Shown here piece after piece: positions 23,913 to 35,900 of a stretch of 64,000 bases of DNA. This DNA comes from Rhexocercosporidium sp. MPI-PUGE-AT-0058. Lineage: Eukaryota > Ascomycota > Leotiomycetes > Helotiales. The DNA is taken from contig JAGTJL010000008.1 in NCBI GenBank assembly GCA_020746875.1, positions 930,001-994,000 of the forward strand. Reading direction: 5' to 3'. The notes under the pieces were generated by a model that saw only the letters and a program-made list of their open reading frames with translations, had not been told where the DNA came from and searched no databases. The translations under genes were made by a program, and so were the position numbers. The stretch's first letter is position 1, and each line of letters begins with the position of its first letter.

Positions 23913-26900
23913 TCACCACATGTCGTCATCGTCATCATCCTCGTGCTTTTTCTGCTGCCGTTGTTCCTGGCGACCGTAGGAGTAGTAGTCTTTGCCATTT
24001 CGATCGTACTGACTTTGGTCGTTATACCCATTTTCTTGAGTGTGCTGCGAGGCACGGGACTCAGGACGGTTGGAATGTTGTCCGTGAGATGACTCGGCAT
24101 CCTGGTGGTCATAGTCATAGATTTGAGAATCATCGACATAATTGACGCTATCAGTTTTGGCTGGCTCTTGTGTGGGTTCAGCATATTGAGCAATTCCCTG
24201 TTCAAATCAGTTGAAGTTAAGTCAGATGTCTCCAAGGCTACTAACCTGATGATAATCGTATTTGTATTGCTCCCCGCCTTCCTGCTGCTGGCGTTGTTGT
24301 TCTTGTTCTTTCTGCCTTCGCTCTGCTTCCTGTTTCTTCTGCAGTGCTGATTGTGGAATCTGCATTTGAGGATGCATCTGTTGTACCTTGGCCAGATAAG
24401 AGTACATGAAGTTACTGAGAAGAACTTGACTGTACAAGGCCCGGCGAGGGTTTGCCAATTTGATGTGTGCCATGCGGTAGATGGCTCGTTCTTCCAAAAT
24501 GGAAAACCTTGTCCAATTGTAGTCGACGTCTGGTTTCAGTTGCCGAGGTGGAGGGTCTGGCGAAAGGGTCCGTAGGGAGCTGCCTTTCTTTCCACCAGAT
24601 TCACGATCATTCTTCTTCTTTCCACCACCAAAGAATGAGGAGAAGAGGCTGTCCTTTTCTTTTTTATTTTCCGTGCCGGACTTGCGGCTGCTCTCCTTCT
24701 TTCTCTCATCTTGTAGTCTGTTGTCGGAATTGTCACGCTCCAGCAGGAGACTTTCCCTTCCTCGTGGAGCTCCAGTGTCCAATGTCGCTTGGAGAACGTC
24801 TAAGCGAGCAGTATCGTGGGCCTTGTCTACTGACACTTTCCCTTTGCCTCTCTTGCTATCCTTGTGGTCTTCTTCCTTTTTCTTCTCCTTTTTTTCCTTC
24901 TCATCGCTACCCTTGAACCAACCCCAGCTCGTTTTCCTGGTCCCAGAGTTCTCTGATTCATCCTTGTCTTTCTTCGACTTCTTTTCAGCCTTCCGCTCAT
25001 CGGCCGTAGGAATGAATGTAAGGGCGTCTGTCCTTGCGTTACTTCCAGGTAGCGCGGAGGGATTCTGAGCCATATCGTTCAGTGTGTGCGATGGGGTTGA
25101 CTTTTGGATCACATTGGAGCTTGACATCTGCCGATCCAATACAGGACGCCTACTCGACCGCGCTGGTGGTTCAGGGCTAGGCTGAATTTGCTGCTGTGAT
25201 GGAGGAGGTCCTTGGGAGGAAGATCTTTCGGGAAACTGTAGAGTTGGTTTGATAGGGGCTTGCTCAGCTTCCTCGGGTGGAGGGGGTGTTTCTATGATGC
25301 GCGGTACTGGTGTGTCAATCCTAGAAATCGTATTGTTTCTCGATTGTGACGATGACTGTGATTCTGTTTGAGCTGGTCCGGAGGTATCCATGGAAAGGAG
25401 ATCGCTTTTTCCACTATCAGAAGCGCTGTGCTCGGGGCTCTCATTGTGTAGATTTGTCTGAGGCAAGTTTTGAAGTCGTCGTCCACCGCGATTAGGCCGA
25501 GAGAAATTTTCTGTGGTTGTCGGTTCGGATTGCACCTTGGTCAGAGGAAATCCAATGGGCGATGCTATTATTGGGGACTCCTCTCCATCCGTATCAGCTT
25601 TCATTGTACCAGCCCTTCGAAGGCCTCTCCCTTCTTTTCTCAAGCTGCCCCTCCTGTAAGTCGTATTTGTAGATCTCCTTAATCCAATTCCCGGAGCTTG
25701 TGGCAATATTGGCATATCTTCGCTCTCAGGCACCTCCCCATTGCTATTCCGTCGCATGTTGGTATCCAGAGTGAGCTTTTGCATGGCTTTCGAAGGATCC
25801 CTAACCAAAGCATCTAGTTCTTTCAGATCAGAGATCTTCAACTCTGGTATTTGATATGCCGAGAGGGATTTCTTTCGCTCCAGCTGGTCTGCACCATCTT
25901 TGTATCCCACCGCTCCCCGTCCTCCGTCGTTGTCGATCTGTCTCGACAACATGGATTTCTTCCTTCTTAAGCCACCTCCAGACCCGGAGCGTTCTAGGCC
26001 ATCTGGTGATAAAGAGGCTTGTTCCCCAGACCGACGTTTGATAGACTGGACCCTGTTCTCGAGAAAAGTCTTGAATTCCATGGGTGCCAGTTCCGGATGT
26101 ACCCTAGCTGGAACCCAGAAAAGTCGTGAGGGGTCATCTTCATCATCATCTCCTGTAGGTGCAACTGAAGGCATGAGGGAGCTCTGGAAGGACGGCAGAT
26201 CAGGGTCGCTTGTATTTCCCACATCCATGGACATTCGTCGTAAAGCTTGTAGGTTGCTGAGCTCCTGGGCTACTGCAGCGGGATCGGACTCATAGTCGAT
26301 ATTGCTGAGGGGGAACGGTGAATTTGCGTCGGTTCCATTCCGATCTCGAAGGGACAATGACGGCGACAAATCCCCCTTGTTGAAGGAGGAGCTCCTCGGA
26401 GATTGTAACATGGCTGGGCTAGTATGCGCTTTCTTCCCAGTCTTCCCATTTGCATTTGGTGATGGCCGTGTTCTGGGGCTATTGTTCCCGTCGAAATATG
26501 TATTTCCTGCCTCGACAGACTCGTGGAGAGGAGAGGTAGCGAAACCGCTGGATTCGATCGAGTCGTGTAGCGGGGAGGTGATAAAGCTTAACGGCCGGGA
26601 GTCGCGTTTCGAATAGTCGTCATCGCCATACATATCTCCGATTGCTTCAGTGACGTGGTGATTGGTATCACTAATGGAGAGTTGCGGAGCATGCCCGCGG
26701 CGACTGGCGAAGCTGCCGCCAATCTCTCGGGGTCTAGCGGAGGTCTGAAGGAAGGGAAGAGTGGTCAGCGAAAGTCCAAGTGAGCTCTGATCTGTATGTT
26801 TGACAGAATGCCGTGCAACGTCTCAGTGCTCGCGTGCAACTGGGGAAGATGCAAGCGCAAGCCAAGAGCAGGCGGGCAACGAGGAGAGCGAAGGCGGTGT

Positions 26901-26957
26901 TGCTTCAGGATTGGCAGAGTGCGTGATATCGAGATGCAGAAGGCTACATACCTTCAT
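23913..26957 (-). CDS. ZDS-domain protein, PP2A-Cdc55 regulator
   Basis: Three exons: 26957-26952 (only ATG AAG), 26744-24246 and 24197-23913, giving 929 residues. The six-base coding exon is supported because exon 2 stays open upstream of its own first ATG and reads TSARPREIGGSFASRRGH, a protein-like leader. A conserved block LFWVPARVHPELAPMEF lies near residue 210. The diagnostic Zds C-terminal domain is at about 742-792 (NWTRFSILEERAIYRMAHI, VLLSNFMYSYLAKV). Most of the rest is Ser/Pro/Lys-rich and disordered; the end is an Asp run followed by Met-Trp. Yeast Zds1/Zds2 bind Cdc55 and steer PP2A in mitotic exit, polarity and silencing. That role is inferred here from the domain. Confidence 0.9.
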
Positions 26958-27220
26958 CGGAAGCTGAGGGTAAGAAGTTGGAGGAATGCTCCCCTGGCTG
27001 CGTGGGAACTAGCACCAAGATGCTCGCTCTATTCACCACCAGCTCGCTGGGCATCGGGGGCTGCTGTCGACCGGCAGAGGGTGTGTCCACTAAGGATATT
27101 GTTCGGGTAAGAGGCGTCAGAGGGGGGAATACGGCTGTCGCATGGCCGAGGATTAGGAATTCGATCGAAAGCTAGGCAGTTATGCTGGATGGGGGGTTCG
27201 AGGAGGATTGATTCTTGGAT

Positions 27221-27258
27221 AGAGGTGGAGGTGGAGGTGGAGGTGAAGGTGGAGGTGG
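27221..27258 (+). repeat. GAGGTG hexamer tandem repeat
   Basis: About six near-perfect copies of a GAGGTG unit (one carries an A substitution), upstream of the ZDS gene. Read directly. Confidence 0.85.
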
Positions 27259-29428
27259 GCGTGGGTTTTTGGGAAGGCTTCAACTTCAAGGTTCCCTCTC
27301 TCCCTCTCTCCCTTCTAGTCTGAAGTCGCCAACCGCTTAGCGTAGCGAACGAACGTTCGACAGAAGCGGAACACTGGAGCCCTGAGCCAGGACCGGCGTG
27401 CTAAGTGCCAGGTAGCTACCCTGGTAATGTGAATTGTTCGAATGGCCAGAACAGGATCAGGACCAAGACCAAGACCAACAATAATGAACGATGAAAGACG
27501 AGGAAACAAAAAGATGCCGTCAGCGTTGCACGGATGTGTTTGGCAGTGGCAGCGGGTAGTGTTTCCTTTTGGGCGACAGAGCTGGCTGCTGCCGAGAAAG
27601 ATAAGAAGACCACCTCCTCGAGACGCCCCTATTCACAACGAGGCATTTCGCTCAGCCTATATTCTTCCCACATACTATAGAGCTACTTTCTCCACAACGT
27701 ACGACCGGACTAGATAAGCTAGCATACTCTACTACTGTAACAGTGTTTTCCCTCGGATGGCCGGGTTTTCACAGCATCTCTAAGCCTGTTCCTGTTCTCC
27801 CCCTTTTTTGCAGACCCACCGGCGCCTAAAACTATTTATCCTCTGTCTGCGTCACAAATCATGCCCTAATGCAGAATGGAAATGCAGTAGTTGAGATCCG
27901 TGACAGCAGAGATTTCAACAAAGAACATACTTTCAAAAGGGTCATATCGGTGCTTTGGAACATTCAAAGGAAAAACGCTCTACGTCATGACCATATCTTG
28001 TTTATTGAACATCCTTGGCCTGAATGTCCAACATTATAGCGTCAGCATAACCAGTCATTTGGTAAGTCCAAATCTCTGTATATCCAAGCGGACCAACTAC
28101 TTGATAAGAAGTCGATGGCCCGACTTCAACTTCAAAATGATCCTTCTAGAATCTCTACTTCTTTGCCATATTCTGATTACCGTTTCTTGTTTCGATCCAC
28201 TCTCAGAGCTGAATTACTTCTGTGTCAGGTTGATGGAGCTTTCTATTCTCGAACCGAGTCTGCTGACTCGTTGCCCTCTGAATTCATATATCTCTTACTC
28301 GTACAGCTCATGCCTCTCTTTCCTCGACATTTGGGGGTCTTCAAGTCGAAATCTTATCCCCAATACTCCTGGTCCAAAACGCCACAAAACAGACCCCACC
28401 ATGCCGCCATTGCTTTCGCATTGCGAAACCAAGCAGACGATCAGTTTTGCTTTCATACGAATTATGGTCACAAAATTCCTCTGGCTATAATTGCTATAGA
28501 ATATCAATAGGCCTCGGCAAAAATACAACTACTTTCGAGTCATGGAGGTCTCAAAATTGCAACTCGCATTTTATACAGTTACAAGCAATAGATAAGTACC
28601 TTGAGGTAATCTTTGGCCCCGCAAGAGAAGGGCGTGCTTTGGCGGGCGGCAAGGCGCTTTGTACCTCGTTAATTGGACTAGCGACAAAACACTTAGCCTC
28701 TCACATACCTGGACGCTGTGGCGGGTGGATGTTGCCAGCTGAAAAGTGTACAACCGGGCTTGCACCGGCCATAACGTTTGGTTGATTTCCCGCTGTCTGT
28801 GGGTAGAATGCCTGGCTTCATGCTGACCACCCCGCATGCAATGCAGAGTGGCATGCAGGATTCCTTCCGCCTCTTCCCCTTCGGTGTCGGACGAACTCTG
28901 ATCCGGGTGTAAAAGGAATTTCCTGCAGTGTTGGGACTTTTTGGGGAAAGGAAAGCGATATTTTGACGACTTCTATAATTTTTCAACACAAAGAGTTCAT
29001 AGAGGGCCTCGACACCCAGGAGAATATAATTGAAAAGCGAGCCTTACTGTGCCATGTGTAAATTATTTCCTTCGCTAAACCACTCGAGGATCCAATCTCG
29101 CCAAGCTAGACAATACCTGATTGAGAAACTCCCATACTTGACTATCCGCTACTCCTTCTGCAAATCAACAACTCATTATCTCCTGACTGCCAAAGATCTG
29201 TGAGAACCTATCGCGGAGTTCACGATCAGGCAAAATGGTACTTGTCTGCATTGAAAAAAGTAAGAATACAATGGCAGTGTGCTGAAAAGTGCAGCTATCA
29301 CTTACACCACAGACATTGCCGCAGCCCATCATTTCAAATGAAGTCAACAGGACTAAGTTTAGGTAAGCAGAAATATTTCGGGCTTTCGTTAGGCACTAAT
29401 GAACAATGCGAGCTGCCAAGTTGGGGAG

Positions 29429-29659
29429 CTACTCGTCCAACAAACTTTGATAGAACAAATAATCGGCCATTCCGAAGTCCTCAAAAACCAGAAAATCATC
29501 GTGAGGCTTCTCAATAGACGTATCCCAGCCCATCGATCCCGAAGTCCACGCTCCAAGCGAGGGAAGAAGTCGAAATGCTTCGAGATCGACATGAGGCTGT
29601 GTGCTACAGATCTCAATCTGCGACATCCCGCGATCCCTCATAAATGATGTACATTTCAA
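29429..29659 (-). other. Possible gene fragment, minus strand
   Basis: A 76-codon frame with ATG at 29659 and stop at 29429. Its composition is protein-like (VDLEAFRLLPSLGAW, HDDFLVFEDFGMADYLF). I could not find flanking exons with good splice sites and recognise no family. It may be a relic or one exon of a lineage-specific gene. Confidence 0.25.
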
Positions 29660-30536
29660 TGCTTTTCCGGTGGGCCATTTTCCAGCTCAGCAAACCACAA
29701 CAAAGGAACGACATCCAGCTCAAGGGAAACCCCTGATCACATCAGGCGATCTCTGGAGGACGAAAGGCTGTTCTCTGGAATCGAGGTTGATAAACAAGGA
29801 ACAAGCCTACGCCGATATCTACTAGGTGATGCCACCCGATTCTGCATGACGCTTGTGTATGCCAGCATGTCGAGCTTCAACTACTAACTTAGCTCTCTCT
29901 GCCTTGATTTCTGCCTGCCCTTGCTCGAAGGAGAGCACGAGGGGAAAGCCACAGTCCGAATGAATTTATGAAAGTTCTAGCCGATGCCGAAAAGAGATGA
30001 GAAAAACTACTCCCGCGTTCATGAATGGCTGCCACATGTTGATGGACCTTTTAGACTGAGGCTGTGCAGCTCTCACTAGTCTCTCCCTTTGCTTGCTGTC
30101 GTTTGTTGTTTTGAAGGGATGAGTGTAGTTGATAGAAGTTTTCGGATCTCCTCTCCTACGTCATGGACGTGGAAGGGTAATTGCCGTCCGAAGACCCCTA
30201 AAACCAGAGCTAGTAAGGGTAATATCAATGTCACGAGCCAGAGATATAACTTCAGAGATTCCCATCCTTTCAATTATCATTGAAGTTTCATATACTATAA
30301 TCGCAGAAACAGACACAGCATTTCCTTAAGCAGAGTCTCCCAAGTAAGCTCAGATCCTGGATATTTTTGTTCTTTGCGGGCGGCTCGGAGATTAACGAGC
30401 TGATTGGCACCAGGATTCCATCCCATCCCTTTACCCCACGCACCCTCAATTAGGTGAGCTTGCATTGCAGCCCAAACGACATCGCAAGACTCTACACATT
30501 TATCCCTCAATATATACCAGCAACAACTAACTCAAG

Positions 30537-32350
30537 ATGCTCAGAACAACCTCCAAAATGTCTGAAAAGCCAGGTCTTCCGGGCTCGCACCCTGTCACCA
30601 TGCCATTGCGTCAAACTTCAACGTCTAGCGCCATGAGCGATGATGCTGTGCCCGTCACCGACCCCAAGAATGTAAGTCGATCCGCAAGATGCTCGTCTGG
30701 ATTTATAGAAGGAAAGCTGAGGTTTGTTGTGTCCAGACTTCAGAGCTATTGGCAGAGCGTCTGCAAGCATGGAAGCACGCTGTGGGTTATCTCGAGGCCT
30801 ATGTTGGGGCTACAGAGAAAATCCAAAAGGCGCACGCCAAGGAATACGAAAAGGTGTTGAAGGTAAGGACAAGCCAGCTACGACCGGACCAGAATTCGTA
30901 GTAACCAATGGGACTAGACAATCTCGGATCCTTTGAAGGAAGGTCACCATTTTGACCAGAACCTTGGAGGAATTGCAGGGCTCTTCGAGAACATGAGACA
31001 AAACACACAGGCAAGCAACCCTGCTCAAGCGCCAGTGCCAGTTCTAATAATATCAGGGCATGGTCAACACGCACATCGAAACCGAGAAGAACCTAAAAGG
31101 TTCCGTCCTTCCTATCCTCGACCGTCTCCATAAGGAAATCAAGAACAAGTCAAAGGAGCTATCCGGAGGCGCTGGCAAGAGTGCCAAGGAAGTTGAGAAA
31201 GCGCGAAATACCACTCAGAAGCATATTGAGTTGTTGGGACAACACACGGCTGGATTCGGATCCAGTGGAGGCAAGATGACTGCAAACGATGATCCGTATG
31301 TTCTGCAACGAGGTGTTTACCACCGACTTGGCAAGCAAGTTCTCGAGGGTCTGTCGCATTTTTTTTGTCTTCATTTTCCATTGGATTTAAATGGACAATC
31401 CCTGGGACATGAGCACATCTATGCGCAAAAAGATGCTATATACAAGTTTTTGAATTGATTACTGACAGCAAAATCTAGAGAACAACAATAAGCATGACTT
31501 GATCGCGGTCCAAAAAAACTTCGCCCAATTTGAATCTCATGTTGTCGAGGTTATTCAGCAAGCACTCATGTCCTTCAACCAATTTGTTGGTGGACAGGCT
31601 CAGAAGATCGAGCAACTTTATGGTGACATGCTTGGCACTGCTCAGGCTGTTCCTCTGAACTTCGAATGGACCGGATTTGTGGAGCGAAACAAGGCTATTC
31701 TTATTGACCCCAACTCGCCAGATCGCACCATCGATGGTATGACTTTCCCCAACCAAAATCATCACTCGACCCAAGCTGTGATCGAAGGTACTCTGGAGAG
31801 AAAGTCTCGTAACAAGCTCAGCATGAGCGGTTACTCAACTGGTTACTACGTTGTTACACCATCGAAGTACCTTCACGAGTTCAAGGATGCCGATAACTTG
31901 CGCAAGGATCCTACCCCTGAGATCTCCATCTACCTTCCTGACGCTATCATCGGGTCCACTAATGGCGAGAAGTTCAACATCAAAGGGAAGGATGTCAGCA
32001 AGGGTATTGGCAGCAAACTGTCTGGTTCTTCGGAATTCCAATTCAAAGCACACACTATGGCCGATGCAAACAAATGGTACGAGGCCATCAGATCGGTTGT
32101 TGGTGCCGGACCCGCCGCGGCTGAGGCCATGAGCCCTATCAGCCCAGTGAGCCCATCAAGCCCTGTTGACAATAGAGGCTCCCAACCTCCAGTGTATGCC
32201 GACGAGAAGCAAGCCGCTCCTACTCCTCTGCAAACATCTGGAGTGACCGGCCAAGGGACTGTTGCCAGTCCCACTGTTGCTTCTCCAGTTGCTGCCCAAG
32301 CGAGCGCTCCAACGAGTGCTGTAACACCAACTGCTGCCGACAAGATCTAA
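30537..32350 (+). CDS. SLM1-like F-BAR/PH-domain protein
   Basis: Five exons (30537-30671, 30737-30862, 30918-31010, 31057-31348, 31479-32350) give 505 residues. The first 310 residues are helical and coiled (SELLAERLQAWKHAVGYLEAY, NTHIETEKNLKGSVLPIL, NFAQFESHVVEVIQQAL), the BAR-like region of Slm proteins. A PH domain lies at about 316-422 (EGTLERKSRNKL, YYVVTPSKYLHEFKDAD, FKAHTMADANKWYEAI). The tail is Ser/Pro/Ala-rich. Yeast Slm1/Slm2 bind phosphatidylinositol-4,5-bisphosphate at eisosomes and act downstream of TORC2 in actin and sphingolipid control; that role is inferred here. The third intron starts with GCAAGC (31011), a GC-AG intron, because no GT donor keeps the frame. A second in-frame ATG lies at 30558. 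Confidence 0.88.
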
Positions 32351-33710
32351 TGATAAGATCTACTGAATTCGGTCGAGAATTCGAACGAATGACAAATCAA
32401 ATCGGAATGTCGTGGATGTGGTAATGTATAATACTTTGAAGGAGGATTGAGTCCGTGATCAGAGAGATGCGAAAATTGCCAGCAAGGAGTTTTTATTTGC
32501 CAAGGCCAATATTGGATTGAGTAGTAGCGAAGTTTGGATCAAGAAAATTGACAACATTTTAGTAACTTCTCACGCTCAAGCTCAGAACTGGTGACAAGTC
32601 AATTTGAACATCTCACTCTAGGTAACGTTGTCAGAATAAGCTGCTTATATCTGTCAGCAGAGAGGTTCATTCTCTGCTGACATTCATTCATCTAGTGATC
32701 ATTAAGTGCATGCACCTCGGTAAAGTCAGCCCAGCCCTACGTGGATCTCATCATCCTCGCAGAGCGGACGCGCCTCTGATTATCCCGATCCCGATCCCAA
32801 TCTCTTTTTTCTCTTTTCAAACTTACGCACGATTGGATCTCCCAAGACGCATCCCGGAAGCGACGCAACTGCACAGCACCGCTTACCAGAAGGTAGTACG
32901 AAGTCTAACACTCCAATCACCTGACTTCCGCTGACCCCCATTCGTCAAGCTTCCGACGATCAGTACGTCAAAACAACCAAGTCCAAGACTGAAATTATAG
33001 CCTCCGCCTCTTAGCTCTCCGCACGGCATACTCTATCCATCGATAGCGAGATGTCTAGTGTACACGCCATCGTCAAACTCATACCAATCCAATACCAGTA
33101 TATCTATCATTTCCAGACTTCTCAGGAGCGAACTACGAGATCTGCACGCTACGCCTCTCGTCTCCGCAAAGATGAAATAATTATGACCTATCCTTCGTGT
33201 CAGACTACCACCATAAAGAGGGATATTGGTGACAGCTTCATGGCGCAGCCTGAGGAGCAGGGCAGGGCAGGCTCGTCTTGGAAAGCCTTTGTTAGTAGGG
33301 TCTTGGGTAGCTGTTGTTGGAAATTGGTTGGTCGTGTTGGCTGGATGTTGGATCTGTTGGTCCCGTTTCATCATCATTTCATTAGCCCAGCAAGACTTCT
33401 CACGTAAGTGGGTAACGGGCTGTGGAAATAAGATATCCTGGCAGGTTGGATGTCTTTCTTTAGATTAGGCTCCTTCGAGAGCTGTCATAGGGAGGTATAT
33501 TAAAGCTATTTCTCCCTCAGAATTTAAAAAGTGAGCTTGGTACTTCCTTCCTTACGTCTACACTTATACGCACCTCACTCAGAGATTTGCATTTACATTC
33601 CTCACAACTTCAAAATCCCATACTTTGCCCACGAAATTTGAAATTTTACTAAAGTAGCACACTGTGCACCACCGCAAAGCACAAAAAATATAAACACCCA
33701 AACCACCACA
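32351..33710. other. Intergenic between SLM1-like and LITAF genes
   Basis: 1.36 kb; no supported gene. Short frames around 33033-33407 overlap on both strands and look like chance. The last 100 bp are CA-rich leader sequence for the LITAF gene. Confidence 0.5.
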
Positions 33711-34344
33711 ATGTCCTACCCACAAACAACCACCGATCCCAACGCCCACTACGGTGCTCAACAACAACAGCCCATCGCAATGCAATCCCCTGGCATCGAA
33801 ACCGCACCTCCAAACTACCCCGCCGCCGCCGCAGTCGGCCCCAGCAATGAGAAGCACGAATACGGCACTGAGCAGCACATGCAGCAACAAGGAAACATGA
33901 ACCCACAACAAACATTCCAGCAGGGCACCCCTCACCAGAGCTTCCAAGTCGAAGCCATGCCCGCGACGAGTAATGCAGGCAGATATCAGATGGCGACGCC
34001 GTTAGCTTCCTTGCAGCAGGGTCCTGCGCCAGTGGATTGTCCTGTCTGTGGGGTGAGGGAGATGACGAGGACGGAGTTTAAGTCAGGTGGGACTACGCAG
34101 TAAGTCATTTCCTCAGAAGCTAGGTTGTTCTGTTTTACTACTTAGGTAGTTTGGTCTCGTTTACTGATTGATGTTTTGTAGTCTTTCGGCTTTGCTTTGC
34201 TGTTGCTGTCTCTGTTTGGGATGTATTCCGTATCTGGCTTCTTGGTTTAAGGATTGTGAGCATAAGTGTGGATCTTGCGGTGCTCTTTTGGCTGTTTGGC
34301 ATAGGAGTGGACGCACAGAGGTTATGGTTCATGCGAGAGCTTGA
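33711..34344 (+). CDS. LITAF-domain (zinc ribbon) membrane-associated protein
   Basis: Two exons (33711-34099, 34182-34344) joined at phase 2 give 183 residues. The first 100 residues are Gln/Pro/Asn-rich and probably disordered. The LITAF domain follows at about 115-183, with an N-terminal CPVCG pair, a hydrophobic Cys-rich insertion (ALLCCCCLCLGCIPYL) and a C-terminal HKCGSCGALLAVW pair. Together these form one zinc site with a membrane-embedding helix. LITAF/SIMPLE proteins sit on the cytosolic face of endosomes and lysosomes or the plasma membrane; the specific fungal role is unknown. Both halves of the zinc knuckle are present, and the intron falls just before the hydrophobic segment. 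A CA-rich leader precedes the ATG. Confidence 0.9.
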
Positions 34345-35158
34345 ACATCTTACAATAATAATGCATGTGGGCATCAGAGATGATTGATGCTAGTGGGTTG
34401 GGTTCTCGGTTTAAGGGAGCTGTTTCTATGGAGTTGGGGTAATTGTGTCGTACAAGGAGACTTGATCGTTAATACCTTGTTGTTGACTAGTATACACTTT
34501 TGTTATTTGGCCAATCGATGTTCGTTTGGAATTTTCCTGCTTCATTCTTTCCTATTCTCTTCATCATCTCGAAGAATAAATCTTTCGCTATTAAATCTCC
34601 CTACAGTCGTCCTTTCTCCTTCATCTTATGGTGTCGGGGATCAATGTAGTGAGCCGTACTTGGTAGATTATCTGCTAAGTGAAAATCCCCATAAACACTA
34701 GGTGATCTCATTCTCCGCTACAATTTCCATACTCTATCGTCTTGCGGCAGCTAGAATTCGGCTTTTCCTTACTTCCCCTCGGAATACTCACAAGCAAGCG
34801 AAGGTGAGGTCCCGAAGGTGCGAACGTCGTCATGCCTGTCGTTAACGCCGCAGGTGCAATTTGAAGTTTGCTGCACATATCGCCACAAGTCGACACTTTT
34901 TGGGCAAAGTTACTTTCACCTTTCCTACAGTTTGATTCCTTTTTCGATTGCAATTCTCTCCTAGCCCAAAGTCATGTCGATTCGTAAATACATGAAAGGG
35001 TATCATTTTGTAAATCACAAGAGCAGCCCAAAACGCCAACGAGATAGCAGCCCCAATACCTTGCATCTGCTGATCAAACCACGTCCCGTCCATCTAGGAT
35101 ACCAACAGCTACCTCGCATAACTCTAGGATAGTCAATCCCCCTCGCGGCGCTCAGGGA
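34345..35158. other. Intergenic, with a weak small-membrane-protein candidate
   Basis: Mostly non-coding. On the minus strand an ATG at 35093 opens a frame to 34842 that begins MDGTWFDQQMQGIGAAISL and has one hydrophobic segment at residues 12-31, then turns basic. It lacks homologous features and a convincing 3' end, so I do not call it a gene. Confidence 0.4.
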
Positions 35159-35900
35159 CTAAGTCACACCAAGCTCCACAGCCTTGGGGTCAACTGGTGG
35201 GAGTATCCCCAGAGACTTAGAGCCAGCGAGATGGTCCTCTAGTTCGAGACATGGAGCTCCCCCGGCTTTCAGTCTGCTGAGCACCTTCGCTTCTGAAACG
35301 ACCTGGGACGAACGTGTCAAGACTCTACCGGTATCCAATAAGGGAAAATTATCGAGGCTTACAGTGTTGGATGATGAATCAGACGAAGACTGGAATTCAT
35401 ATTCTTGACGCATCAAGTCTTCTTGTGTACGAGCAGCGACTGGTGTCTGAGATAACCACTCTGAAGAGATCGAGTCTTCAACTGGAAGAAGCAAGCCAAC
35501 CTCCTCGCGCAGCCAGTCTCGAATACGCTGATTTAGATCTGGAGCCAACGGCAAAGGAGCATTTTCTGGCCATGACCGTTCTCTCGCAATGGCCCTTTGC
35601 AGCCTTCTCCGATGTCCCAGGCGGACATCAAGTAGCGAGAGCTACCGGGCCAATTAGCCACCGCTTTTCTTCAACGTCTCGGGTAGGATCCTTTGGGTAA
35701 ACCGAAATAGCCTAATACTACGGGCTTTTGCGCCTTCAAGAACAGCAATGAGAATGAACAATACCAGCTTGAAATAAGCTTACCTGGGTCTCGGCAATCT
35801 TCGTGAGGGCCTCCCAGTCCTCGAAGCCCGAGTCCAGGAAACGTGGGAGGTACTCCTCCAGGCCGAGGACCATGAGAGTTGCTTCGAGCTCCGCGGCCAT
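35159..35900 (-). CDS. SAM-domain protein A
   Basis: Two exons (35900-35784, 35641-35159) joined at phase 0 give 199 residues. Residues 1-65 form a SAM (sterile alpha motif) domain: LEATLMVLGLEEYLPRFLD, then FEDWEALTKIAETQ and DVRLGHRRRLQRAIAR. SAM domains mediate protein or RNA contacts and oligomerisation. To my knowledge this variety, with its LGHRRxLQR end, resembles the N-terminal SAM of fungal HMG-box proteins, but no HMG box follows here. The C-terminal 130 residues (SSDSSSNTVSLDNF, SKSLGILPPVDPK) are unrecognised. A shorter paralogue lies 1.7 kb away on the same strand. The intron falls after Thr-Gln, in the loop before the last SAM helices; the paralogue has no intron there. Confidence 0.7.

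Larger units (their letters stand above)
26958..30536. other. 3.6 kb stretch without a convincing gene
   Basis: It includes the ZDS upstream region (with a GAGGTG repeat) and the SLM1-like promoter. Open frames at 27891-28510 have no good starts and no recognisable motifs. Minus-strand frames at 29429-29659 and 30295-30510 have gene-like codon choice but no supported continuation (see findings). Confidence 0.5.

Noticed and set aside
23687..24235. 182-codon frame overlapping the last ZDS exon
   Set aside because: Different frame of the same strand; the ZDS exon joins in phase and ends in a typical Asp-rich Met-Trp tail, while this frame is Met/Thr-rich and motif-free.
27891..28510. 199-codon and 131-codon overlapping frames, plus strand
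   Set aside because: The longer frame starts at a non-ATG codon; both are Ser/Leu/Cys-rich without motifs and overlap each other.
34708..35093. Possible two-exon small membrane protein on the minus strand
   Set aside because: One hydrophobic segment only; the needed intron would be under 30 bp and the second half has no conserved features.
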